A stretch of DNA of 64,000 nucleotides from an uncultured Lachnospiraceae bacterium (GTDB lineage: Bacteria > Bacillota > Clostridia > Lachnospirales > Lachnospiraceae). The stretch covers positions 1 to 64,000 of the forward strand of contig CAMVHB010000006.1 in the NCBI GenBank assembly GCA_947167155.1. Reading direction: 5' to 3'. This document shows positions 15,250 through 24,196 of this stretch, in pieces. Numbering within the stretch: position 1 is the stretch's first letter; every line of letters begins with the position of its first letter. The notes below the pieces were generated by a model. The model ran no database searches and was not told the DNA's origin. It worked only from the letters and a program-made list of their open reading frames with translations. The translations under genes and the position numbers were made by a program.

Positions 15250-17943
15250 CTATCCTCGATCGATCAGCTTTTTCAGCTCAAAAAGCCTGTTCATGGCTTC
15301 AATGGGAGTCATCTCCTCTACCTTTAATGCCTTTATCATATCGATAGACCGCTTTTCGTTTTCAGTCATGATATAGTCCTGATTTTTATCAAGAGAAAAC
15401 AGAGAAAGCTGTCCATCATCAGCGGGAAGAACACTCTTTTTTTCGATCCTGTTTTCATTTCTTGAGATATCATTGTCGGAAAGCTTTGTCGAGATGCTTT
15501 CCGCTCTTTTAAGTACTTCATCTGGAAGCCCTGCTATACGGGCGACCGCAACACCGTAGCTCTTGTCTGCGCCGCCGCGAACTATCTTTCGAAGAAAGAC
15601 TATATCGTGACCGTTTTCCCTCACCGCCACGCAGTAATTGTTCACTCCGTCGATCATGCCCTCAAGCTCTGTGAGTTCGTGGTAATGTGTCGCAAAAAGT
15701 GTTTTCGCCCCGATATTTTTTTTGTTTGCTATGTACTCAACGACAGCCCAGGCGATCGAAAGCCCGTCATAGGTACTTGTTCCCCGCCCTATCTCATCAA
15801 GGATAATGAGTGAATCCTTTGTTGCATTCCGGAGGATATTTGCGACCTCGTTCATCTCGACCATAAATGTGGACTGTCCGCTGGAAAGATCGTCAGAAGC
15901 TCCGACACGCGTAAATATCCGGTCGCATATAGATATGTCTGCACTGTTTGCAGGCACGAAGGAGCCAATATGCGCCATCAATACGATAAGGGCAGTCTGT
16001 CTCATATAGGTTGATTTTCCGGCCATGTTGGGACCGGTGATTATGGTGACCCTCTTTTTGTCATTGTCAAGGACAGTGTCATTTTCGACAAAGAGCTCGT
16101 CCGACCTTATCTTTTCAATTACCGGATGTCTTCCTCCCCTTATTTCTATTTTCCCCTCTTCATTGATCGAAGGGCGGACATATCTGTTCCGATCAGCCGT
16201 ATAGGCAAGGGACTGAAGAAGATCGAGATTGCTCAGAAGACGGGCTGTTTTCTGCAGTCTTTCCGTCTCATTTTTTATCTTTTCAAGGATGTCGAGGTAC
16301 AGCTCCTTTTCAAGAGCAAGAAGCTTTTCTTCGGAACCAAGCAGAGTGTTCTCAAGCTCCTTGAGCTCCGGAGTATAATATCTTTCAGCATTAACAAGTG
16401 TCTGCTTTCTGATGAAATAATCCGGCACCTTGTCCCTGAAGGAATTTGAAACCTCGAGGAAATAACCGAAAACCTTGTTGTATTTGACTTTCAGGTTTTT
16501 GATATCGGTCTTTTCCCTCTCCTTCGCTTCAATATCGGAGAGCCACTTTTTCCCCTCCGTCTTTGCGCTCCTTAATCTGTCAGCTTCCTCAGAGTAGCCC
16601 TTTCTTATGAAGCCGCCGTCATAGATCACTGCGGGAGGCTCCGGCTCTATCGAATTTTCAAGAAGAAGAGTAATATCCGAAAGCTCATCTATCTCACGCG
16701 ATATCTCTGAAAGCAAGGCGCTCCTTGCATCTGAAAGAAGCCTCTTGATGCCCGGTATCACGGAAAGGGAGTTTTTCAGCGCTATAAGGTCGCGGGGATT
16801 TGCGGTCTTGTAGGTCACTCTCGTAAGAAGCCTTTCAAGATCATAGACTCCGGAAAGGTATTCACGGAGCTCATCGCTTGTCGCGATATCGTTTTTCAGT
16901 TCACAAACTGCGTCAAGCCTTTTTTCAATATCCTCCTTCAAAAGGAGGGGCATCTCTATCGCATGGCGAAGCGCCCTGGCTCCCATAGCGGTCTTCGTGT
17001 GGTCGAGCACCCAGAGAAGCGAGCCCTGATGCTTCTTTTCACGCATCGTCTCAACAAGCTCAAGGTTCCTTCTGGTCTGATAATCAAGGATCATATATTT
17101 CCCGTTTGAGAACCGCCTCAGCTTTGATATCTGGGAAAGGAATATCTTTTGAGTTTCAGAAAGATAATTGATGAGTGCTCCCGAGGAAAGAAGGCAAAGC
17201 TCATCCTTTGAGATCCCGAGCGCCGAAAGGTCTTTTGCATTGAATTGCTTAAGCACTGTCCGCTCTGCCTCTCTCAAGTCATAATATATACTCTTCAAGG
17301 GTGAAAAAACGATCTGATGGCGGGCAATGTATGAATCCCTGTCAAAGGGACTCATTAGAAAGGCTTCGTTTACAACTATCTCGGAAGGGTCAGCCTCCTC
17401 CAAAAGATCAAGCAGCGACTCGCTGCTCTCCTCCTCGGATACAAAGAATTCACCGGTTGAAACATCAGCGCATGACACGCCGAAATGGCCTTCTCCAAAA
17501 AAGACAGAAGCTATGTAATTGTTCTTCGTCCCGTCCAGGGAATCATCTATATTCGTTCCCGGCGTGATGACGCGGATCACATCACGCTTTACTATCCCCT
17601 TTGCTTCCTTCGGATCCTCAAGCTGCTCACAGATCGCTACCTTGTAGCCTCTTTTTACGAGACGGTTGATAAAGCCCCCCGCGCTATGCCAGGGGACGCC
17701 GCACATCGGAGCTCTTTCCGGCAGGCCGCAGCTTTTCCCGGTAAGGGTAAGCTCAAGCTCTTTTGAAGCGATCTTTGCATCATCAAAGAACATCTCGTAG
17801 AAATCACCCAGACGATAAAAAAGGATACAGTCCTTGTAATCCGCCTTTGTCAGAAGATACTGCTGCATCATCGGGGTAACGGCATTCTCGTCCACCACCG
17901 TGAGATTGTTTGAATATTCTTTTTTATCAAGTTCTTTTGTCAT
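15250..17943 (-). CDS. mutS: DNA mismatch repair protein MutS
   Basis: MutS recognises mispaired bases and small loops. The 897-residue protein has the mismatch-contacting F-x-E in GDFYEMF (46-52), the core lever/clamp region, and the ABC-type ATPase with GPNMAGKSTYMRQ and LDEIGRGTSTYDG near residues 640-730. A variable acidic tail contains DGQLSLF, a possible beta-clamp-binding peptide (QLSLF) typical of MutS C-termini. It lies between a FAD protein (stop 2 nt upstream) and mutL. Confidence 0.97.
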   Translation of the reverse strand: MTKELDKKEYSNNLTVVDENAVTPMMQQYLLTKADYKDCILFYRLGDFYEMFFDDAKIASKELELTLTGKSCGLPERAPMCGVPWHSAGGFINRLVKRGYKVAICEQLEDPKEAKGIVKRDVIRVITPGTNIDDSLDGTKNNYIASVFFGEGHFGVSCADVSTGEFFVSEEESSESLLDLLEEADPSEIVVNEAFLMSPFDRDSYIARHQIVFSPLKSIYYDLREAERTVLKQFNAKDLSALGISKDELCLLSSGALINYLSETQKIFLSQISKLRRFSNGKYMILDYQTRRNLELVETMREKKHQGSLLWVLDHTKTAMGARALRHAIEMPLLLKEDIEKRLDAVCELKNDIATSDELREYLSGVYDLERLLTRVTYKTANPRDLIALKNSLSVIPGIKRLLSDARSALLSEISREIDELSDITLLLENSIEPEPPAVIYDGGFIRKGYSEEADRLRSAKTEGKKWLSDIEAKEREKTDIKNLKVKYNKVFGYFLEVSNSFRDKVPDYFIRKQTLVNAERYYTPELKELENTLLGSEEKLLALEKELYLDILEKIKNETERLQKTARLLSNLDLLQSLAYTADRNRYVRPSINEEGKIEIRGGRHPVIEKIRSDELFVENDTVLDNDKKRVTIITGPNMAGKSTYMRQTALIVLMAHIGSFVPANSADISICDRIFTRVGASDDLSSGQSTFMVEMNEVANILRNATKDSLIILDEIGRGTSTYDGLSIAWAVVEYIANKKNIGAKTLFATHYHELTELEGMIDGVNNYCVAVRENGHDIVFLRKIVRGGADKSYGVAVARIAGLPDEVLKRAESISTKLSDNDISRNENRIEKKSVLPADDGQLSLFSLDKNQDYIMTENEKRSIDMIKALKVEEMTPIEAMNRLFELKKLIDRG

Positions 17944-17944
17944 A

Positions 17945-19564
17945 TCACAAAAATTCCATCAGTTTTTCTGCGCACCTGATCCCGTCAACCGCGGCTGACA
18001 TTATCCCTCCGGCATAGCCTGCTCCCTCGCCGCAGGGGAAAAGCCCCTTTACGGAAACCGACTGTAGACTGTCATCTCTTTCGATCCGCAGAGGAGAAGA
18101 TGTCCTTGATTCCACCCCGGAAAGGATGGCGTCCTCCCTTGAAAAGCCTTTTATCTTTTTTCCAAAGTCGTTTATCCCAAAGACGATAGTCTCATATATC
18201 TCATTTGAAAATAATGTATCAAGCCGTCCAAAGCCGGCTTTCCCAAGGGTATCGCTTTTGTATTTTCCAAAGGAGGATGAGGCTCTTTTGTCCCTGAAAT
18301 CGGAAAAAAGCTGCTGAGGGATGAATCCATTTGAAAGAGAATAAGCTCCTTTTTCAAGCTCCTCCTGAAAAGCAATGCCTGAGAGGGGACCATCCCCTCC
18401 AAAATCGTTTCTCGAAACTGATACAATAAGCGCGGAATTTGCGTTTTCTCCCTCTCTTGCAGCATTGCTCATCCCGTTTATCGAAAGCATTCCCTTTTCG
18501 GATGAGGAATTGATCACCTTCCCGCCGGGACACATGCAAAAAGTCCAGATATTTCTTTGAGAACCCCCTTTTCCCGTGAGCTTGTAGGAAGCCGGCGGCA
18601 ATATGCTGTTCAAAATGCCATACTGACTTTCGTTTATGAGCTTTTGCGGATGCTCTATCCGAAGCCCGACGGCAAAGTCTTTTTCCGTCATCAGAACGGA
18701 CTTTGAATAAAGCATCCTCATGGTATCTCTTGCCGAATGTCCTATCGAAAGGATGCATGTATCCGAATTGAAACGCTCATTATTTTCCGTGACAAGACCA
18801 ATAAAGCGCCTTATGCCATCATCCTCTGAAAAGAGGAGGTCTGTGACCGGAGTATTGAAGTGAAACTCACCGCCAAGCGCTTCTATGGCCTTCCTCATCG
18901 CAGGAAGTATGAGCAGCAGCCTGTCAGTCCCGATGTGGGGCTTCGCATCATAAAGTACGTTTTTGTCCGCCCCGAACTTTTGAAATGTTTCGAGAACGAA
19001 AACCTGCTTTCCGTCCCTGTCCTTCGTAAGCGTATTCAATTTCCCGTCCGAAAAGGTACCGGCTCCGCCCTCTCCGAAGCAGACATTGGTATTTTTTGAA
19101 AGTTCTTTTCCCGAAAAGAAGTCCTTTACTATTGCTTCTCTCTCTTCTGCTTCCGCGCCCCTTTCAAAGACAATAGGATCAAGACCGGCAAGTGCCAGTA
19201 TATATGCGGCAAAAAGCCCTGCCGGACCGTCTCCTATAATGAGAGGTCTTTTTTGCCCGGCTTTTTTCAGGAATGGCGTGACTTCATATTTTTTCTCTGA
19301 ATATCTTTCAAGCAAAAGCCGGCCCTTATATTTTTTTAGGAGTACGTCCTCATTCGGAAATCTTGCAGTTACCGAGTAAAGGATAAATATATCCGGCTTT
19401 TTCCTGGCGTCAATTGACTTTCTTTGGATATAGAGTTTTCGTATATCTTCTTCCCTTTCCCGAAGCTCCTTTGAAAGATATCGTGTTAATATGCGCTCTT
19501 CCGGGATTTCGCTGTCCTTTGAAAAAAAGGAAAGAGGGAGTTTGATATTTGATATCTTAAGCAT
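17945..19564 (-). CDS. Uncharacterised FAD-dependent dehydrogenase (COG2509-like)
   Basis: A cytosolic flavoprotein of 539 residues from the ATG at 19564. After an N-terminal alpha/beta domain rich in charged residues, the FAD Rossmann motif reads RPLIIGDGPAGLFAAYILALAG, followed by VCFGEGGAGTFSDGKLNT and, near the C-terminus, PCGEGAGYAGGIMSAAVDG. These are hallmarks of the family annotated as FAD-dependent protein; its substrate is unknown. The ORF track start (19639) lies inside the previous gene. The ATG at 19564 overlaps that gene's stop as TGATG and is preferred. The gene lies between a BaiN-type flavoprotein and mutS. Confidence 0.85.
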   Translation of the reverse strand: MLKISNIKLPLSFFSKDSEIPEERILTRYLSKELREREEDIRKLYIQRKSIDARKKPDIFILYSVTARFPNEDVLLKKYKGRLLLERYSEKKYEVTPFLKKAGQKRPLIIGDGPAGLFAAYILALAGLDPIVFERGAEAEEREAIVKDFFSGKELSKNTNVCFGEGGAGTFSDGKLNTLTKDRDGKQVFVLETFQKFGADKNVLYDAKPHIGTDRLLLILPAMRKAIEALGGEFHFNTPVTDLLFSEDDGIRRFIGLVTENNERFNSDTCILSIGHSARDTMRMLYSKSVLMTEKDFAVGLRIEHPQKLINESQYGILNSILPPASYKLTGKGGSQRNIWTFCMCPGGKVINSSSEKGMLSINGMSNAAREGENANSALIVSVSRNDFGGDGPLSGIAFQEELEKGAYSLSNGFIPQQLFSDFRDKRASSSFGKYKSDTLGKAGFGRLDTLFSNEIYETIVFGINDFGKKIKGFSREDAILSGVESRTSSPLRIERDDSLQSVSVKGLFPCGEGAGYAGGIMSAAVDGIRCAEKLMEFL

Positions 19565-20793
19565 CACTTGCCTCCCGCTGAAGCTTTCCCTGCCAGCAGT
19601 CCGGTAGCAAAGGCAAAATGGAGATTGTAGCCTCCGCATATCCCGTCACAGTCCAAAAGTTCACCGGTCACAAAAAGCCCGGGAAACTTACGAAGCTCCA
19701 TAGTATGAGGATCTACTTCGGAAAGTGAAAGCCCGCCGGAGCTTGTCTGCGCCTTTTCAAATCCAGCGTATCCTGTCATATCAAAGGAGAAGGATGAGAG
19801 GATATCAAAAAGAAGCTTAAGCTTTTTTGATGAAATATCTGAAAGACGATCCGAAAGGGAAATTCCTGCCTTCTTTAAGAAAAAAGGGATCATTTTGTAG
19901 TTCAATATGGAGAGCAGTGCATCCTTGACCTTGATATCGCCCATCAGATTCCGGATAAAGGCAGAATAGTCAAAGCTCTTTGGAAGAAGATCAAGGCAGA
20001 TCCTCACCCTCTCGTTCTCATCAAAAAGGCGGATTGCAGAAGAGCTAACATTCAAAACAGGAATTCCTGAAATGCTGCCCTTGTTGAATTGTAGTTCACC
20101 AAAATCAGAGGCAATAACGTCACTCTTATGCGCTATATTAATCCGCCCGTAAACTCTTATTCCGGCAAAATCTTCAGAAAATGCACCCTCACATTTCAAA
20201 GGAGAAAGAGCCGGAAGAGGCTTGTTAACATCAAGTCCGAGAGAAGAAAGCAACTTATAGCCATCTCCCATAGCTCCTGTATCTGGAGCAGCAAGCCCAC
20301 CGGTCGAAAGGATATACTTTTTTGCAAAAAAAATGTTTTTATCCGTCTTTATCCTGAAATACCCGTCTTCCCTTTCGAGCGAAACACCACTTTCTTCAAC
20401 TGAAAAAATCACTCCTCTTTCCTTCGCTCTCAAAAGCAGGATGTCCCTGAAAGATTTCGCCTCCCCACTGTAAGGGTAAAAGCAGCCATTCCTTTCATAA
20501 GGAACAATCCCTTTTTTTGAAAAAAAAGACAGGGAGTCTTCAAGTGTGAAGGAAGACAATATCTGCTCAAGACTTTCTTTGTCGGGAGAATTGTAATGAT
20601 CCACAGAAATAGCGCGATTTGTGAAATTACATCTACCGTTTCCCGTACGGGAAAGCTTTTTTCCGGGGATTTGATTTTTTTCAAGGACGAGAACGCTTTT
20701 TTTTGGTGAGGCTTCTTTTGCACCGATCGCCGCAACAAGCCCTGAAGCCCCGGCTCCTATTATAATGATATCATAATTATCTTCTCTTTTCAT
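19564..20793 (-). CDS. NAD(P)/FAD-dependent oxidoreductase of the BaiN/YhiN (HI0933) family
   Basis: A 409-residue flavoprotein with the dinucleotide-binding motif IIIIGAGASGLVAA (10-23), the family signature GKKLSRTGNGRCNFTN (about 48-63), and a C-terminal FAD motif LDCDGICGGYNLHFAFATG. Members are annotated as BaiN/RdsA or YhiN; BaiN has been linked to bile-acid metabolism in one clostridium, but most members are uncharacterised, and I infer no bile-acid role here. It overlaps the flippase gene by 17 nt and the next FAD gene by 1 nt (TGATG). Confidence 0.88.
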   Translation of the reverse strand: MKREDNYDIIIIGAGASGLVAAIGAKEASPKKSVLVLEKNQIPGKKLSRTGNGRCNFTNRAISVDHYNSPDKESLEQILSSFTLEDSLSFFSKKGIVPYERNGCFYPYSGEAKSFRDILLLRAKERGVIFSVEESGVSLEREDGYFRIKTDKNIFFAKKYILSTGGLAAPDTGAMGDGYKLLSSLGLDVNKPLPALSPLKCEGAFSEDFAGIRVYGRINIAHKSDVIASDFGELQFNKGSISGIPVLNVSSSAIRLFDENERVRICLDLLPKSFDYSAFIRNLMGDIKVKDALLSILNYKMIPFFLKKAGISLSDRLSDISSKKLKLLFDILSSFSFDMTGYAGFEKAQTSSGGLSLSEVDPHTMELRKFPGLFVTGELLDCDGICGGYNLHFAFATGLLAGKASAGGK

Positions 20794-22450
20794 CGGGAAG
20801 CAGCCTCATTTTTGTCAAAAGCATCGCTATTTTTCTGCCTTTCGGGAATCTTTCGACCTCTTCTCTTGAGATCGTCCTTGTAAGCAGGAGGATGAGTGCA
20901 TAGACTATCACCCCGAATATGATAGAGATGATGGTCGAAAATGTGTTTGAATGCGTGATATAGTGCATGGCTCTGTAGAACAAAAATGTCAATACGCCCA
21001 TGGCAGCTGAGGCCGCGGCAGGCTGTACAAAGGTCGTTACGAAATTGAGCCGGACGTTGGCATGCCGGGTCAGTGCGATATTATTTAAAACACACATCAA
21101 AAGGGCATAGAATGCATTTGCTATTATCACAGCGTAGATGTTGAGGTTGAATACCCTCATCAGAAGTATAAGGAGAAGTGCCTGAAGCCCCAATGATATG
21201 GCGGCATTTATGACCGGGATACGAAGCCGGTCTACCCCCTGGAGAAGTCCGTTCGAAAGAGTGGACAAAGAAAAGAACACTACGGAAATAGCTCCTGTCA
21301 GCATCATCATTGAGGAAGATTGATCCGTATCCGAGAAAAGCAGCATCATAAGTGGGCCTGAAAGCGCCATAAGACCGGCGGTGCATGGGAAGGCGATAAG
21401 CATGGTAAAGCGCGTTGCAGATGTGATCTGGCGTTTTACGGAAGCTCTTTTCCCAAGCATAAAAGCCTTTGTAAGACTTACAACAGCTGATGAAGCCATA
21501 GCTGAGGCTATAGATATGGGCACATTGATGAGGACCCGAAACTGTCCCGCATAAACACCCCACCATTCGGATATCTGCTTTGCATCATAGCCCTGTGTCA
21601 CCGCTATATTCTTGAAAAGCGTCTGGTCTACTATTGAGCTGATATTGTATATAGTGGTTGAAAGAAGAACAGGAACTATGGTCAGGACGAGTATCTTTAT
21701 GAGGGACGCATATGATTCCTGTTTTTCAATGGTGCTTTTCTTTACCTTCTTTTTGAACTTTGCGTAAAAACCGAGGAACAAAAAGAATATGAAAAGGAGC
21801 GCAGCCATGGCACCCGCTGCAGTACCCATGGTACCGCCTGCCGCCCCGTAGGAGGCTGCGGTATTTTCCGCATTGACAAGGATCTTTCCTGCCTTCTGAC
21901 CATAGGAAAAGAGCGCATATGCGCAGACTATTGATATCACGGCATTTGTGATCTGCTCGATGATCTGCGAGATAGCTGTAGGGACCATGGTGGAAAGGCC
22001 CTGGAAGAAACCTCTGAAAACACCAAGAATAGCGACAATGAGGATCACAGGACCAAGCACCGTGAGAGCCGGAGCCGCGAAAGGAGTCTTCAAAAAGCCG
22101 CATAGCTCCTCATTGAAAAACAAAATGATAAGCATCGCTGCGCTTCCTGTAATACTTGCAAAAAGAAGCGAGCCCTTAAGCACCCTCATCACGTTCTTCG
22201 GCTCTGACTTCGCAGCCCGGGCCGCGACAAGCTTTGAAACCGCAAGGGGGATAGAGTATGAAGATATTATGAGCAGAATATTATATATCTCATAAGCAGT
22301 TCCGTAGTAGTCGTTCCCGGTCTTCCCTATAATGGCAGTGAGGGGGATCCTGTAAACAAGACCTATGATCCGGCTTATGATCGAAGCCCCTGCCAGGATC
22401 GACCCTTGGACTATAAGCTGGGAATCACTGTTTGAGCGTTCCTTCGTCAT
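20777..22450 (-). CDS. MOP-superfamily flippase (SpoVB / MurJ-type polysaccharide transporter)
   Basis: A 557-residue membrane protein with about fourteen hydrophobic segments and the family start GSILAGASIISRIIGLVYRIPL (about 12-33). FKNIAVTQGYDAKQISEWWGVY lies in a central loop. SpoVB-like and MurJ-like MOP transporters move lipid-linked wall or polysaccharide precursors across the membrane. The sequence cannot tell a MurJ-type lipid II flippase from a sporulation-type SpoVB. The start overlaps the stop of the DUF3048 gene (ATGA). Confidence 0.88.
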   Translation of the reverse strand: MTKERSNSDSQLIVQGSILAGASIISRIIGLVYRIPLTAIIGKTGNDYYGTAYEIYNILLIISSYSIPLAVSKLVAARAAKSEPKNVMRVLKGSLLFASITGSAAMLIILFFNEELCGFLKTPFAAPALTVLGPVILIVAILGVFRGFFQGLSTMVPTAISQIIEQITNAVISIVCAYALFSYGQKAGKILVNAENTAASYGAAGGTMGTAAGAMAALLFIFFLFLGFYAKFKKKVKKSTIEKQESYASLIKILVLTIVPVLLSTTIYNISSIVDQTLFKNIAVTQGYDAKQISEWWGVYAGQFRVLINVPISIASAMASSAVVSLTKAFMLGKRASVKRQITSATRFTMLIAFPCTAGLMALSGPLMMLLFSDTDQSSSMMMLTGAISVVFFSLSTLSNGLLQGVDRLRIPVINAAISLGLQALLLILLMRVFNLNIYAVIIANAFYALLMCVLNNIALTRHANVRLNFVTTFVQPAAASAAMGVLTFLFYRAMHYITHSNTFSTIISIIFGVIVYALILLLTRTISREEVERFPKGRKIAMLLTKMRLLPDEKRR

Positions 22451-23652
22451 CTTGCGTTGAATTCCTCTATCGTAGAATAAAAGTTGTTTTCATCACTGTG
22501 ATACTTCTCTATGAGGCTGACCCAGGTCTTTCCGGGATTGAGTTCTATCTCGCTCCCATCCGGCATATAATAACTTGTAATCCCTGTGTCAGACTTCTTT
22601 TCCCAGGTGATGTCTATCACCTTTCCTTCAGTAATGAATTTTCCCTTTCCCGTACCCTTTAGCGGGATATTAAGATAAGTCGTTCCCTCGTATATGGAGC
22701 AGGGAACATCCTGAAGGATGATATTTTTGACCATGATCTGCTTTCCGTCAACTGCATCGATCTCAGGCTCATCATACTCGAAGCGTTTGTAAAGACCCGT
22801 GCTCTTGTCATATATGAAATAAGGCTGGTTGTTGTAGAGATAGAGTGAAAGCGCTTCGCAGGGTTCACCTGAAGGAAGGGTATTCTCTTTTTCCGAGAAG
22901 ATAAAATGGTCCCGAAGTCCTTCCTTCTTCGTAGTCCGATAACCCTTTTTGGCGATCCCTTCGTCAACACCCGCTCCCGTGGTATAGGCATTGTGAGGAG
23001 ATTTCCTGTCTGAGGAGCGGAACCATATATCGTTTAGGCTTCCGTCAGTACCGTTCAGATCAGCGACAATTCCTGTCGCAAGCAGCTCCTCTCCATGGAC
23101 TGACTGTCCGAAATGCACATATACAGCGTCATATTCCGAAGCAATATAAGCAAAATAGGGCCTGCACGATCTTAAGTTCCCTATACGGTCAAGACCCGCG
23201 TAATCCTCAAATACAGCCATATACCTTGTCATCCCGCCTTCCATGGGGCATTCGTATATGACCCCGGCAGAGTTGATCCCGTAATGCGGAAGTGCAGGTG
23301 ATGAGTTTTCTATCATGAAAGCCACGTTTCTCTTTGTAAGAAGGGAAGGATCCAAAAGAACCTCACCCGTAAGAGGGCTCTTCGGTCCTGTCGGCTTTGT
23401 TTCTTCAGCAGATGAAGCTGAAGATGAAGAAGCTGACGAAGTCTTTTTTTCAGAAGAAAGTGCTGCTAAAGAAGCAGCTTTTTTTGAAAGCGAGATACTA
23501 CTCTCTCTCATACTTAATGATGCGCTCTGTCTTCTTTCCTCCTCTGCCTTCTTTTTCTGTGAACCTGATACAAAGATCAGAAGCCCGATCAAAAGCAACA
23601 GGACTGCGCAAAGGACAACTATAAGTATTATCGTTTTTTTCTTTTTTGACAT
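22447..23652 (-). CDS. DUF3048 domain-containing membrane-anchored protein (YerB-like)
   Basis: The protein has a lysine-rich start, one hydrophobic segment (about 7-28), a Ser/Lys/Glu-rich linker (to about 85), and then two-part DUF3048 sequence: PLTGEVLLDPSLLTKRNVAFMIEN-type start, AGVIYECPMEGGMTRYMAVFEDY, RSCRPYFAYIASEYDAVYVHFG, and a C-terminal half with WEKKSDTGITSYYMPDGSEIELNPGKTWV. DUF3048 proteins are extracellular or membrane-anchored; B. subtilis YerB is a lipoprotein of unknown role. No lipobox Cys is visible, so this copy seems to use an uncleaved signal anchor. It follows ybeY by 16 bp. Confidence 0.87.
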   Translation of the reverse strand: MSKKKKTIILIVVLCAVLLLLIGLLIFVSGSQKKKAEEERRQSASLSMRESSISLSKKAASLAALSSEKKTSSASSSSASSAEETKPTGPKSPLTGEVLLDPSLLTKRNVAFMIENSSPALPHYGINSAGVIYECPMEGGMTRYMAVFEDYAGLDRIGNLRSCRPYFAYIASEYDAVYVHFGQSVHGEELLATGIVADLNGTDGSLNDIWFRSSDRKSPHNAYTTGAGVDEGIAKKGYRTTKKEGLRDHFIFSEKENTLPSGEPCEALSLYLYNNQPYFIYDKSTGLYKRFEYDEPEIDAVDGKQIMVKNIILQDVPCSIYEGTTYLNIPLKGTGKGKFITEGKVIDITWEKKSDTGITSYYMPDGSEIELNPGKTWVSLIEKYHSDENNFYSTIEEFNAR

Positions 23653-23668
23653 CTTACTGTTCTGCCTT

Positions 23669-24169
23669 TTACCTGTTGATCGAAAGCGCTTCCATTACTT
23701 TTTTTTGCATTTCCTCCATGACCAGGCGTTCTTCATCAACTATATGATCGTAACCGAGAAGATGAAGAGTACTGTGACATATTAGAAAGGCAAATTCTCT
23801 TTTTTCGGAATGCCCATAATCTTTTGCCTGTGATCTCACCTTTTCCTCACAGAGAACTATATCACCGAGCACTACCTCTCCTGTGTCCGGATTTATAGAA
23901 TCAGTCTCATTTTCGGAAATGAATTCAGCGAAAGGTCTTGAATGATCAAACCCGACAAGCGGGAAGGAAAGCACGTCTGTCACGCTGTCAACACCCCTGT
24001 AGTCCTTATTGAGTTCTCTTATCTCTTCACTGCTCACGAAGGAAAGGGAAACCTCCGCTTCCATGTCAAATCCGGCGATTAACAGGGTCTTTTTCACCGT
24101 GCTTTCTGCCGTTTCAAAAATATCAAAATCAAATTCAGGCACATTTTCGTCTTGTATTATAAGAGTCAT
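23669..24169 (-). CDS. ybeY: Endoribonuclease YbeY (16S rRNA maturation)
   Basis: YbeY is a single-strand RNase that takes part in 16S rRNA 3' processing and ribosome quality control. The 166-residue protein has the substrate-face motif LNKDYRGVDSVTDVLSFP (53-70) and the zinc site HSTLHLLGYDH with His132, His136 and His142. It follows the PgpH-like gene by 27 bp; phoH, the 7TM-HD gene and ybeY are a conserved neighbourhood in Firmicutes. Confidence 0.96.
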   Translation of the reverse strand: MTLIIQDENVPEFDFDIFETAESTVKKTLLIAGFDMEAEVSLSFVSSEEIRELNKDYRGVDSVTDVLSFPLVGFDHSRPFAEFISENETDSINPDTGEVVLGDIVLCEEKVRSQAKDYGHSEKREFAFLICHSTLHLLGYDHIVDEERLVMEEMQKKVMEALSINR

Positions 24170-24196
24170 ATAATCACCTCAATAAGTTTTGTCCCC

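Noticed and set aside
19564-20793. BaiN-family flavoprotein as evidence of a bile-acid pathway
   Set aside because: The family is broad and no other bai gene is in the window, so the name alone carries no pathway information.
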